Assembly (NCBI GenBank): GCA_033064195.1
Contig: JARBJD010000159.1
Coordinates: 1 to 64,000 of the forward strand
Source: Blattamonas nauphoetae
Lineage: Eukaryota > Preaxostyla > Oxymonadida
Direction: 5' to 3'
Length of the DNA stretch: 64,000 nt
Part shown: one piece after another, positions 9,301 through 20,900 of the stretch
Numbering within the stretch: the stretch's first letter is position 1
How the letters are laid out: the number at the start of each line of letters is the position of its first letter
Made by a program: the position numbers and the translations under genes
Notes under the pieces: model-generated
Told to the model about the DNA's origin: nothing
The model's database searches: none
Seen by the model: the letters and a program-made list of their open reading frames with translations, nothing else

Positions 9301-11660
9301 CCAAATCGAACCCGAAACCCTGTGAATTGCCCAGGCCAGCTCTCAGATGTCGCCCGTTCGGGCTCGTCGTAGCCACTCAACGATTGGATGCTGTTCGAGT
9401 CGAAGTGGAGGCACATGCTTCTTTATTCCCTCCGCTCGGAAGGGACATCCAGTCCCGTTCTCTCTCTCCTGCAGGGGCTGAGTGATGGAGTGGTCGAGGA
9501 TCTCCTGAAACAAGCCTCGTCTGATCTCCAACGTACCTCACCATCCACTCGCTGTCAGCCAGTCTAGACTTTGACTCCTCGCTCTCGACGGTCACAACAG
9601 CTATCCGCCGCACCGCTTTATCCGCCTCGTCCGGTCAGCTCGACACTCTCAACCTCGGAGTTCAATCACGCAACGTCTGCCTCGACCATCTCGTCAATCC
9701 CACGCATCGCTGAATGTCAAAGCATGCTCGAGTAATACATACTCAACACTTGCGATTTTCATGATTCTATGTCGCTGTCTCTCTTCCAACACTCCGATTA
9801 GCACCCTTCGCCAGGCGTCGTCGCTCGTCAGGTTGCTTTTCAAGCACCGCCCACTGCCTCTCACAGATGGCTGCCAACATCACCACAATCGCGAAAGAAA
9901 CGTCACCAAAAGCACCATCGTGCGTCCGTCTCTGTCGGCGCCGTTCCCCTGTAAACCTTCTGTCTCTCCATGAGCTCATCATCATCTCTCTTTCTCCGTC
10001 ACTCCGCTCCTACCTTCCTGCAACTGTCGCTCTCCTTCATCCTTACTCTTCCATTCTCCAACAACAAAGCTCACCTCCGCCACCTCAACCCGACGCAAAA
10101 AAGGACATCAACCAGTGGCTCTCGTCTCACTCGCACTAATCCACATCAACAACGTCATCGCAGTTGGAAAGCGTGGATGAGCGAATTGAAGAACCGAAGG
10201 CAGCCGACAAGCAGTTCGCGCCAGCTTCACACAGACGCGCTACTCCGCATGTTGCAGATGAACTCGCCGCTGTCAGGCGGCACACTCGACATTGGCCTCC
10301 CCATTCCCATCACCACGTTCCCTCCTCTCGACCACGTCACTTCCGACCAGACTGAATTCGCTCATCCACAACTTCATGCTTTCATCAAAACTGATGATGA
10401 GTGCTCTGGGAAAGAGCAGACAACATCCTCTCGACAGAAGACCAACACACCCACCCTCGCCGATTATGGCAGAGATAGCCACACACGAACTTGACAGCCC
10501 TTTCATCATCACCACCACAATCTCAACGCTCGATCTTCTCGTTCCATGAACCAGACTCACCAACTCTATAGCTTCCGCAGAACATCTCCACATCGAAAGC
10601 GAGCTGTCGGAAAGGAGCACCAGATATTTTCACAATCCATCAGACGATGCAAACTCGGTCAGTCCAAGGTCCGATATCGCAAGTTTGACTGAGTCCATCC
10701 CTCCAATCGTTCCATCAATCCAATCTCCAGTGTCTGGCAAGGAAGCTGAAAAGGACAGAAATTTGGGTGATCATCCCCTTCCACACGCACTGAGAGTGGA
10801 GGTCAGCTCTGTCATTGAATCTCCACCAATTTGACACAACGAGAAAAGGAAGAGAGTAGAGGCTGAGCAGGCCGAGTCAATCGAGATGTGGAGGAAGGAA
10901 GCAGCGCTGAAGATTCTACTTTTGGAGCGGAGTGGAAAAGGGTCAGAGGAGAAGCTGAAGAGTCTCGAGATGATCGCTGAGAATGAAACAGTGGAAGAGG
11001 AGAGACTCCAAAATGGGATGAAAGGGTATGAGTGAGAGAATACTGCTGAAATCAATGTTCTTCGGGACTATGGGACTGTTTTGGACGAAGAAGTTCAGAA
11101 ATGCAGGCAGTCTCTGGCTTCCAAACCGAATGTAATGGACATCAGCATCAACACATCATTGCCACAACGAGTCACAGGAACAGAACACCTCGTAGGAAGA
11201 GCATCCTGTTCATTGTGAAGACGGAACTGAAAAGACAGGAACGGTTGCGGACTGAAGACGATGCTACACGGCATCGAGAAGATGCAGAACGAAGGAGAAG
11301 AGAAGCGGAGGCGGCGAGAGGAAGAAGAGTGGCGGGGGCTGGTGGAAGTTTGAAGGGGGAGAGACTCCGACTGAAGAGGGAAGAGAAGAAACGATTGGAG
11401 GAAGCGGAGTGGCTCAGAAGGATGGAAGAGGAACGATGAAGAGCGACGACAGAGGGAGGAAGAGAGGAGGCGAATGATGGACAACAAAACCTCAGCAACC
11501 TCTGATTGCGTTCCCGCCGATGACATCGACACGCTATTCGCCGTTTTCGCACCTCGCACGAAAAGTGAGACACTAAGAATCCACAACAGACGAAGCAGGA
11601 AGAAAGTGGAAGACAGATATGAAGAAGAAGGATTGAGAGAGCTGAAATGATGAGATCTCC
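9300..11660 (+). pseudogene. Decayed large gene, plus strand, identity unknown
   Basis: Base composition switches to the C-rich, codon-like pattern of the host genes. Protein-like stretches lie on the plus strand but hop between frames and are cut by stops. Examples are the SDGVVEDLLKQASSDLQRT stretch near 9485, ADKQFAPASHRRATPHVADE near 10210, the frame at about 10557-10833 with SVSPRSDIASLTESIPPI, and the coiled-coil-like EKLKSLEMIAENETVEEERL near 10950. A charged, coiled-coil tail runs to about 11650. This looks like one relic of a long helical or coiled-coil host protein with several frame changes. I cannot name the family. Confidence 0.5.
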
Positions 11661-12144
11661 CTCAACCTCGTCCAATAGCATTCATCTCACATCCAATTCA
11701 AAACAAAACATGCAGAAAAAAGATATATGAGATGTTTAAGAATTAAAACAGCAAGTGTAATTTCGACAAATGAATAACGAGAGAGAAATCATGAAAAAAT
11801 GGGTACTTTTTTATGAGGTGTCCACAAACGAATTTTAAGGGTTGATCATTCATCCTTCAATCTTTCCCTCTTTGACTAAATCACACTTTTATCATTTCGT
11901 TGAAGACATTGATTGAATTGTTGCCTCTTAAACCTCTAATTACTGTTCAACATCGACTATTGAAACGAAGACATGATCGACAAAGACAAGCTCTAGGACA
12001 AAAAACCGAAAATTATTTCCCTCCATCTCACTTAAAATCTTTTTTTCATGCAATTTTTCTAAAAATCAATGTTTGAGAGGTGTTTCGTTCCAATTGGACA
12101 TATCATAGAAAATCTCCCAAATGAAGATCGAGTGAATGATAATT
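11661..12144. other. Intergenic stretch, nothing recognised
   Basis: AT-rich spacer between the decayed gene and the small minus-strand coiled-coil gene. No feature supported. Confidence 0.4.
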
Positions 12145-12692
12145 TCAAGAGAGTTCACTCTGAGCATTCTGTATATTTGAGACAGCATCACTAATTTGAT
12201 TCCTCATCTCAGTGAGATCTTGCCGTAATATCATTCCTTCTTGACGAACCTTGTTCAGTTCATTCAGGAGTTGTTTTCGTCTCTCATACACCGCTGAGAG
12301 CGAATCATGAAGATATTCTCTGTTTAAAATTACATAATATAACGAATGTTTCACACAATGTATCGATTCTATCGAGTTCCTCAAAGACCTGTTGAGAATC
12401 ACAAATTGTCAAGAAATCTTCCTGGATAAGGGAAATATCAACGTTATGTTGTTGATTAGACAAGTAAAGCATGATAAACATCACATACCTGAGAATATTT
12501 TGACAGTTCAGTTAAAAACAACGATCCAAGAGTCTTCAAACTTTCGAGACTTCTCTCAGAGAGAAAGTCCTGACTTGGGGCTCCGTTTTGAAAAGCTTGC
12601 AGAAATTCGTCAATTGGTACATTCGTGATATTCGAAACTGTGTCGACAAATTCGGTTTGAAAGTTATGTCGTCTTTTGAAAGTGGCTTGCAT
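12145..12692 (-). CDS. Small coiled-coil protein, function unknown
   Basis: Three exons give about 146 residues: 12692-12491, 12421-12357 and 12319-12145, with GT-AG introns of 69 nt (12422-12490) and 37 nt (12320-12356). The joined sequence reads LTELSKYSQ / EDFLTICDSQQVFEELDRID / EYLHDSLSAVYERRKQLLNE, so the helical register runs on across both joints. The C-terminal half (about residues 85-145) is a strong coiled coil. The size and all-helical look resemble small subunits of vesicle, kinetochore or mediator-type complexes, but I cannot assign one. It starts 38 bases from the divergently placed WD40 fragment. Confidence 0.65.
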
Positions 12693-12730
12693 CTCTCTGG
12701 GCCCGATCGATTCGTCGTCATCACCACTCG

Positions 12731-13060
12731 ATGATATCTCATGCTTGGTTGACTGGAGAGGGCATGAAAATCATCCCGATGGAGAAGCATGATCGAGAGA
12801 TTCTGTGTATGGCCGTTCAAGGTGACAACCTTGTCACAGGATCCTCGGATCATGCACTGCATCTCTATGATCTAAAAGCAAACCGTCTTCGTCGACGTCT
12901 GTTTACACCCAAATTCGGTCATCATAAATGGTAGAATTGCCTTCTTATTGTTTCATTCTCACCATCAATAGGGTGACCTGCTGTGACTTTAACTGTGATG
13001 GACAAGTTGTATCTGGAGGAATGGATGCAAAGATATGTGTTTGGGACAACTCAAAGGATA
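12731..13060 (+). pseudogene. WD40-repeat fragment
   Basis: From the ATG, a WD40 blade is visible (EILCMAVQGDNLVTGSSDHA...LHLYDLK). A 41-nt GT-AG intron (12931-12971) leads into a second blade (VTCCDFNCDGQVVSGGMDAK...ICVWDNSK). The frame then stops at 13116, where a third blade would be expected. Two blades cannot close a propeller, so this is either a truncated gene or the front part of a chimera with the ASH protein that begins in another frame at 13065. I tried GT-AG introns between the two and found none that keeps frame. Confidence 0.5.
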
Positions 13061-13064
13061 GAAT

Positions 13065-14928
13065 ATGTTCCACCGAAAAAATCCTCTCTTCTTACTCCCG
13101 TCTCCCAGCCCCATGATTCTCCCTGCTGGAATGTCCTCATCAGTAGAGATCCTATTTCGATCCATTGAACTCGTTCCTTGTGAAGAACAGATCTCATTCA
13201 AGTGCGTTAAAGGCACTTTCTCGATCCCCCTCATTGCGACAGTCCCACAGCTCTCCCTTTCCCTCCCTGAACAGCTTGACTTTGGCCTTTGTCCTATCAA
13301 CGAAGTTTCATTGATTGACTTTGAGGTTTATAATAATGGACAAATTGACACCGAGTTCTCGTTCAAAATCCCAGAATCGTCTCCACTTCTCACTCTATCG
13401 TTGATGAAAGGTGTTATTCATGCAGGAAAAAGCATTATTGTCACAGCAAAGGACACTCCAACAGATGCAACATTCCTTCAATGCCTTGTTAGCTGTATTT
13501 GCCAGGATCAAGTTCGAGTGATGTCAGTGACTGCCCAAGGGAAATTCCCATTTGTCAAAGCATCTCAAACAGAAATATCGTTTGGGGAGGTATCTTTTTC
13601 GATTCTCTCTCTCATTATTTCAAAAGACTATTGTTGGCTGTCAACCCTCGATCATTTTTCACATAACAAACTGCTCGGCTGTTTTCACGACGTATCAAAT
13701 CATTCCTGAAGACCCAGATCGATCAAACCATGCCATGTTCCAGTTTTCACCTTCACAGGGACGAATTGAAGCGAACGAAAGCATTCGAATCCGAGTCTCT
13801 CTCAATGCAGAGACCCATAATGTAAAATATTGTGATCTCTTCCGGATCTGCACTCCTGGTGGGAATTACATCCAATTGACATGCACACCCCACACTGTCG
13901 GACCAACTGTTGTCACCGACAAAACGGTTTTGAACTTTGGGTCGCTGGAAATCGGAACTACGACAAGCCAGTCATTTCTCATCACAAACATGACCGATGC
14001 GCAAGCCGAGTTCCAAATTCTTGCTGACGAGACTGGATTTTTCAACGTCAATTGTGTTCAAGCTATTCTTCCTGCTTGCTCAGCAGCTAACAACTTCAAG
14101 ACAATCACAGTCACATTCCATCCTCTTGTCTGCATGAACTATCACAAACGGCTCATTATTCTCGTCAAATTCCTCTCTCTCCCAACCAAAGGATACATCA
14201 ACCAGAAGTTGGAGTGTATGTGCTATCTGAAGTACCTTCGCAGCTACACCCTCTCCACAGGACGGACAAAGATCCCGCCGTGGTGTCTGACTGTGTCGTG
14301 CATTGGAAGGCGGATTAAATCCTCGGACTTCATCCCCGTCGCAAAACTCGAACCAGAATCTCTTTATTTCCCTCCCACAATCCCGCGGAGATCAACATAT
14401 CACACAATCAAGTTCACAAACGAAGGAGACATGACTCTCTTGTTCGACACAAGAGGGAACCAGAACCGGTCTTTCTTAGTCTCTCCCACGTCAGCCTGCA
14501 TCCCACCCAATTCGTTCTGTCTCCTCGCTGTCTCATTCCAACCGAGCATCCTCCGCTCTAATCCTCCTCTCAAAGGAAACGCCCAGTTCAATCCACAACC
14601 ATTCAAAGAGATCGAGACAATGGGTGGACCCACACGATACAAAGTGCATCGACCACCCGAGGAGAACACGTTTGATCTTATTCTCAAAGCGAACGCGTCC
14701 ATCGGGGAGACTTATTCGTCTCTTCTGGTTGGGGTCGTCAATCACCCTGGCCTTTGCTTTGAAAACGATCACGTTGTGATGAGGGCAGCGTGCATTGGGT
14801 CGTACAGCAAGAGGCAGATCAAGCTCCGGAATCCTTCCCGGATGTCGATTTGTGTTTGTGTTGGGTTGTATCAGGGCGAGATAGACTTGCGAGGTTCTTT
14901 CACAGAGAGATATTTGATAGCTTCTTGA
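13065..14928 (+). CDS. ASH/MSP-domain flagellar protein fragment (CFAP65/CFAP74-like)
   Basis: Two exons, 13065-13589 and 13627-14928, separated by a 37-nt intron (13590-13626). The joint restores ISFGE/TIVGCQPSIIFHITN, a typical ASH strand pattern. The protein (about 608 aa) is a chain of immunoglobulin-like ASH/MSP domains: SLPEQLDFGLCPINEVSLID, LNFGSLEIGTTTSQSFLITN, and a later one with LEPESLYFPPTIPRRSTYHT. Such chains occur in axonemal central-pair and related proteins (CFAP65, CFAP74, hydin). Those are much longer, and here both ends stop abruptly inside a domain (the N-terminal part starts mid-strand at PAGMSSSVEILF), so it is probably a truncated copy. The exact family member is uncertain. 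Confidence 0.55.
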
Positions 14929-14939
14929 ACTTGACTCGC

Positions 14940-15515
14940 ACTTGTGTATTTTGGAACTTACCTTGAGGGATGTTCGCTCAACAGCTTCGACTGGAGATAG
15001 TGGCCGGAAGTTGGAGGTCTCGACGCATTTTGGTTGATTGGCTGAGTTACAACACCGTTCGGATCACACACAGACACAAGTGGACCGACTGTGCGGGAGT
15101 TGGTGGCTTCGTTTTAACTTGCGAAGGCCCGATTAATGAAGGAGTTGGAGCAGGTTGGAGAGGAGTTGGCATTGCGGGCGTAAAAGAGCCGTTTGGAGTG
15201 GGCTGGGTGGGGATGACAAGGGACACTGATGACTTGGTTGGATCATCCGGTTTAAGAGTCGGTGTCTGCAATTCGGCATTACCCATTTCATCCATTTCGA
15301 CTTCGCTGCGTGTTCCGTATACATTTGTGTTGAACTGCACACTCGAAAGAGAGTTGAGGATTCTGGCGGCGAAGAGGGCCCACGAACAAGTCATCCTCGG
15401 ACATCTGTGAGGAGAGTGCAGAAGGCAGAGGTGATGGACTATGTATGTTTGGAGTGTCATCATCTGTATCGAGCGTGGTGGGCGATCGTCTTTTCGAGTT
15501 TTGTGGACTCGACAC
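14940..15515 (-). pseudogene. Broken Ser/Pro-rich tail, possibly MCM-like
   Basis: On the minus strand from an ATG at 15515, a Ser/Pro-rich, disordered sequence (MSSPQNSKRRSPTTLDTDDD, then MSEDDLFVGP) continues in a different frame as NVYGTRSEVEMDEMG and a Pro-rich repeat. It resembles the unstructured N-terminal tails of MCM helicase subunits (MCM4 starts MSSP...), but no MCM core follows. I found no intron that repairs the frame change. Low-confidence identity; it may be a relic or a noisy first exon. Confidence 0.3.
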
Positions 15516-15547
15516 TTTCGACGATTGAATCAGATCGATCCAACATC

Positions 15548-17680
15548 ATGAGTTCTCGTCCTCTCTCGACGTCCTCAACTCGCCCGATCGTTGAATCATG
15601 GACAAGAGAAGAAGATCCTGATAACCTATACAATGTGAGTAATCACCATTATTCAAATCCTCGATATCTCGCAAAACTCGTTCCAAAAGTCCCTCAAGAT
15701 TATGGACAATATCGTCCAAGGCCACGTGATCAACAGCAAAGAAGACCACCACCTGAACGTGGAAAGTCAAATCTATTTGTGTGTTGATTTCCTGCTTTGA
15801 TCTTCGCATCGTTATTGTTTTTCAGGCGCAGTTCGGATTCAGTTCTCAAAACGACAAGCCAAGTCACCTTGGTGATGTAACTGACGTGATTAATCAACAG
15901 CGAGGTGCAACAGACCGACGAGGTCTCGGATACGATCAAGAAGACGAACAAGCCAAGCCAGAACATGAAGTCATTCTCCCAGACAATTTTGACATTACCA
16001 GATCTATCAGAATGACTGATATCATGAGCAGGCTTCCAACATCGAGCCAAAAACCTCCTCAAGAGTGGAAACACGATTGGATTGTCATTTCAGATGTATT
16101 TCACCCATTTATCTCATCTTTGCCATCATTATCATTAGACCCCTCCTGTCATCGAATCAGACCTTTTCTGTGATCCAAAAAAAGTTGATCGACTCTTCGA
16201 ACTCAAAACTGCCTTTGATAATGTCCCATCACGTGATTTTGTATCAGCTCGAAATAAAAGCAACCCTTACGAGTTGATTGGCAAGTCTATTTTCCAAAAC
16301 AGAGCTGCTCTGAAAATGGCAAATGTCGATTCCACCTGCCACTTCCTCAAGCGCTGCCCAATTCAACGAACAGTCCTTCCATCCCATCATCGATATGTCA
16401 ACCTCTCCCAGCGTCCTCTTGTCTTCGCCGACATCTGTGCGGGGCCTGGTGGATTTACTGAGTATATCTGCTGGCGAACTAATGGAGCTGCAATTGGATA
16501 TGGGTTTACAATCAAAGGGGAGAACGACTTTCGATTGGACAAGTTTAATCAAAGAGCCCCGTCTCATAACTTCCTTCCTCTTTACGGCCCATTGAATAAT
16601 GGAGATATTACAAAGGAAGAGAACCTTCGGGACTTCCAAAAGTACGTTCTGAAAGACACAGCTGATGTGGGAGTTGACCTCGTCATGGCCGATGGTGGAT
16701 TCAGTGTTGAAGGCCAATTCAACCAGCAGGAACTCATTATGCGCCAACTCATCCTGTGCCAGTTTATTATGGCTCTTAGTGTCCTTCGAGAGGGAGGGAG
16801 CTTCATGTGCAAGATGTTCGACATTTACACCCCGTTCACCGTCGAATTGGTCTACCTCGTGTCCCTCTACTTCACTGACGTCGGAATCCTCAAGCCACTC
16901 ACCTCTCGACCAGCCAATTCGGAAAGATATCTCATCGCTGAAGGATTCAAGCGTTCTTCTGCAGTGGGAGAGGGAAAACAGACAGACACCGCATCGACCA
17001 GCCTTCTGGAGCATCTGTACTTCACAAACAAGCAGATCAACGCCCACCCAGACGATGGGCTTGGTGTGGTCCAAGTGTACCCGCTTGAGCTCATCCCGAA
17101 GGCGTTCATCGAGGCTCTCAAGCAGTCCAATCTGGATATCGCTGATCAACAACAAACAGCTCTTGAAGATGTTCTTCGATTCATCCGAGATCCGAACCTT
17201 GTCCCGTTCGATCAACATGTGATTCAGAAGGAATGTCTCCAGCGTTGGGATGTTCCAAATCCGTCAGCGAATCGGACTTATGGCGAGAACAAGCCATTCC
17301 AGGATGGAGGGAGGGACTCCCGAGATGGGAGAGAGAATTACAGACGAGATGGGTATCGTGGACGAGGAGGAAGAGACGACAGACGACGAGGATCGCGTGG
17401 ATCACGTCATCACTCGAATCGGTCAGATTCTCGTTCGTATGGACGAGGTCACGATGATCGAAGACATCCTTCGAGAACGGGAAGCAACGCTGTGCCTGTT
17501 GCCCAGGTTCCGGTGTTGCCTCCGTTGGAAGGAGTGGCGGAGAAGCGACTGAAGACGGATGAAGTGTTTATGGATGTGGATTATTCAGGCTCTGACTTTG
17601 ATATTGGGGATGGAGATTTCGAGGGAGGATTCAGCGACGATGAGGGAATGGGTGCTTCTTTTTCACCGGGACATGATTAG
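15548..17680 (+). CDS. CMTR1: mRNA cap-1 2'-O-ribose methyltransferase (CMTR1-like)
   Basis: Three exons (15548-15778, 15826-16095, 16139-17680; introns 47 and 43 nt) encode 680 aa. It methylates the ribose of the first transcribed nucleotide of capped mRNA in the nucleus. A worn G-patch-like segment lies at about 78-120 (QFGFSS...GLGYDQE). The FtsJ/RrmJ Rossmann domain spans about 205-440. It contains the SAM-binding FADICAGPGGFTEY motif and the full K-D-K-E tetrad: K226 (NRAALKMANVD), D352 (VMADGGFS), K392 (FMCKMFD) and E429 (NSERYLIAEG). The tail has an Arg/Gly/Asp-rich stretch (about 545-600) and an acidic end. Compared with animal CMTR1 it lacks an obvious guanylyltransferase-like and WW region. 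The start at 15548 fits better than upstream ATG codons, which lack family similarity. Confidence 0.9.
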
Positions 17681-17904
17681 TTGTTTCGATATAATGAGAA
17701 TAAAGAAGTTCGTTTGGGTGGTTATTCCTAAACATGATCAACCCTTAATGAAATTCTTATCATCGACAAGATCAATTATCACTTTTATCGCAAAAGAAGC
17801 CAAACACAGTCCTAAAATGCAATATTGACACACTACATCGAGCTATTTCTGAACTGTAGACATGATCATGTCACAATCGAACCCATTCAACCTCTCCACA
17901 AGGG

Positions 17905-20900
17905 ATGAACAATTTCTGCATCTTTCCACGGCCAGAGTCATTTTTTGAATCATCATTTTACAAAGATGTTGTTCGATCACAGCCAACTATGTTTGTTTTC
18001 CATCTTCTGACAATCGTGCAGAAAAGTTGATTTTGAGGAATGTTTAAAGAAAATCAGCACATTAACTACACTTGACGGGATTTCTCACACAATTTTAGAT
18101 CCATCTTTCTTTGTTGGATTCGGTGTTATGCTATGGGATGGAATAAATGCGAGCATCAATTCTCAGAACTCCCAGCGACTGTTCAGCGTTTGCATGAAGT
18201 GTCTCCGTAGACTCGGGACAGATACGCCAAAGTGGACTGATTTAGAGCATAGGGGTTTATTTTTTTCTTCTTTTATTCTCAAATCCCAGCTTTCATCATC
18301 ATTTTCGTCCTCAGCTGTTACCTAATCACTGAAAGTAACGCCATTTCAACGGGAAATCACCGCCTCGACAAGAATGAATCAGGAAAACGAAAAACAAAAA
18401 GTAGTGACAGAGCAGGGAATCTGATTCTTCAAAGAACTGGATCACTCCTCGATGAGCTCTGCCCACTTGTCAAAACTGTTGAAATCGAGATCGGAGGAGA
18501 AGAAAGCCTTCAAATATTGGATTGCATCCATGAAATGTCGAAGGAGCTTCTTAAGCATACTGACAATTTCGTATTTCATTCACAATTACTCACCCCTTTA
18601 CAAGAATTCAACAGCTTTCTCACTCTCGACTCAGATCAAGCGACTCTTTTGTCAACTCTTCGAGTCCCCACTCTTCTCATCTCGTTCCATCAGCTTCTTT
18701 TTCCAGCTCCTTTTCACCGATTCACCCGATCGACGAATAACTATCCAACAAGACGCCAAAACAACCCAAGGAAAACCAAAAACTATCAAAACCGGACTCT
18801 GTCAAGATGGGTTTGATTTGATCCTTGCGACCTCCGCTGAATGTGTCGGAATCGGAATGCCAAGTCCATGCCTCGCTTTTGCCCACGAAACTATCACACT
18901 CCTCGCTCACAACATGATTGGGCAAACAAAAAGTGGAAGTAACGACGTTACAGGTATTTTTGCTTCCTTTTCATCTCTCGAAAGATAACTGCTGCCGTGT
19001 GTTGTCGACACTGTTCAAAAATGTCCCATTCTTGAGCTCTTTCTTCTTCCAACATCTTCTTCCATTCTTTCCCCAAAGTGGATCATCCTCTCTTCGACCG
19101 TCTGTTGGTTTCGTCCTGATTGATGCAGCGGAACAAGTGATTCGCGAACTGAAGGAGCGCTGGGCTTTTGTCTGCTCAAACTCCAAACCAGAAACTGAAA
19201 ATGAAACGCCTGCTCCCTCTGGTTCTGTTTGGCACTGCAGTTGTGGGGCTTTTGGAGACGAGACCCAACTTGAGAGTAGTCTGTTTGTCTGCCAGCATCC
19301 CCTCACCCGCAGTTCGTCCCGTCCTCTCGCTGTGGATGCCTGGCGAGAAGAAGCCGGAGAGAGATTCCACACAATCGTGTCCTCACTCCAACACACCACA
19401 AGCTTCCTCCGCCTTCGAACTTCTTCAAGCCAAAACAACCCCCCACTTCGCTCGGCCAGTCAATCGCCCACATTCTGCCCCTTCCTTCTCCTCCTCCCGT
19501 TCCTCGAAGAGAAAGATTGGAGGATCCGCGTTCGTGCTGCCGAAGCGTATCTTTCACTCATCGACAAGCCAGACGCATCCTCGTCACGCCTTCAAACCCG
19601 CACTCCTCACGAAATGTTTGTGAAGTCCCACATTTCCATTCTTCTCCGCATTGTCGAGCATCTGTTGGCACCGAACATGCATCCGCTATCACCCAAGACT
19701 TCGCAGACATCCACCCCGTCCACACTCACCGAGAAGAATGTTGGGATGAAGCTTCTTCTGTCTCTTCTCACTCAGAACGTCTTCCACTCACACCTCGACT
19801 TCTCGTTCAGCCTCAAAACGTATGTTTCTGTCTGTTGGCAGAAAGCTGGCTTTGACACAATCCACCACCATCTCACTGCCATGTGGAAGACTCACCTCAC
19901 TCGGAACGAGAGCGAACAGGAACCACCGCAGCCACTTGCTGGACCAGCGACATTCGACGATTTTGTGCAGGACTTGAAGAACTCGCAAGCATTTGAGAGC
20001 CTGTCTTCGCAGCCGAGGACGATTGAGGAGAGTGTGATTGGGATCCTGGCGATTGGTGCGAGTGTTCTGTTTGGAATTGAAACCCCAGACAAACAAACTG
20101 AGACATTCTTCCACCCAACACTAGCCGCATCCACAAATTCTCCCCAACCCACTGCCTCACCTTCATTTCTCATCGACTTCACCCAATCTCAGTCAGTCAC
20201 GACCCGCTTCATCGAAATTCGACAGCACTCCCACTTTGTGTTCTCGTTGTGCTCAGACATCCTTCCGATTGTGTACGGGTGTCTCTTCCCACACTCGCTC
20301 GATCATGTCAACGTCTCGCCCATTCTCTCTGCTATCGGCCAGCAGCGTACCAACACAATTTGGGGTTCTGTTGGACACTGCTTGGACGGTGTTCACGAAG
20401 GACAGAGGGAGACCGTCGGGAGTGAAGTGCGGAGGGCGATGCTCCTTCTTTTGTGCGGCGAAGAGGGGGCCGACTCGGACGATGCTCAGCAGAGGCAGAG
20501 TGTGCTGAGGACGATCAGACTCGACGGAGGGTGTTTGGGGCAGAGCTTGACATTCTCGGAAGACAAAGTTCTGATGATTCTTCGGAAGAGGTTGATTGTC
20601 GAAGGAAACGGGCTCCAAACAGCAATCAACATCGCGTTTGCTGGTCCACTGTCTGCCTCTCTCTTCTTTTCATGCTTTCTCGAAGTCTGCAACTCTCTCC
20701 CTCTTCCACGTTCCTCTCCACTCTCCTCTCAGAACAGCAGCCATTCTTTGTTCACGCGGTGATCTCCTCGTTCATCTCTCTCCTCTCCTCACCGTCACTC
20801 CAACAAACCCTCTCTTCAACGCCTTCACTTCTGATGAACTGCCCACTCATCCTCACACACAAAACAGGCGTCGAGCACATTGTCCTCCAGCAAGGCGTGT

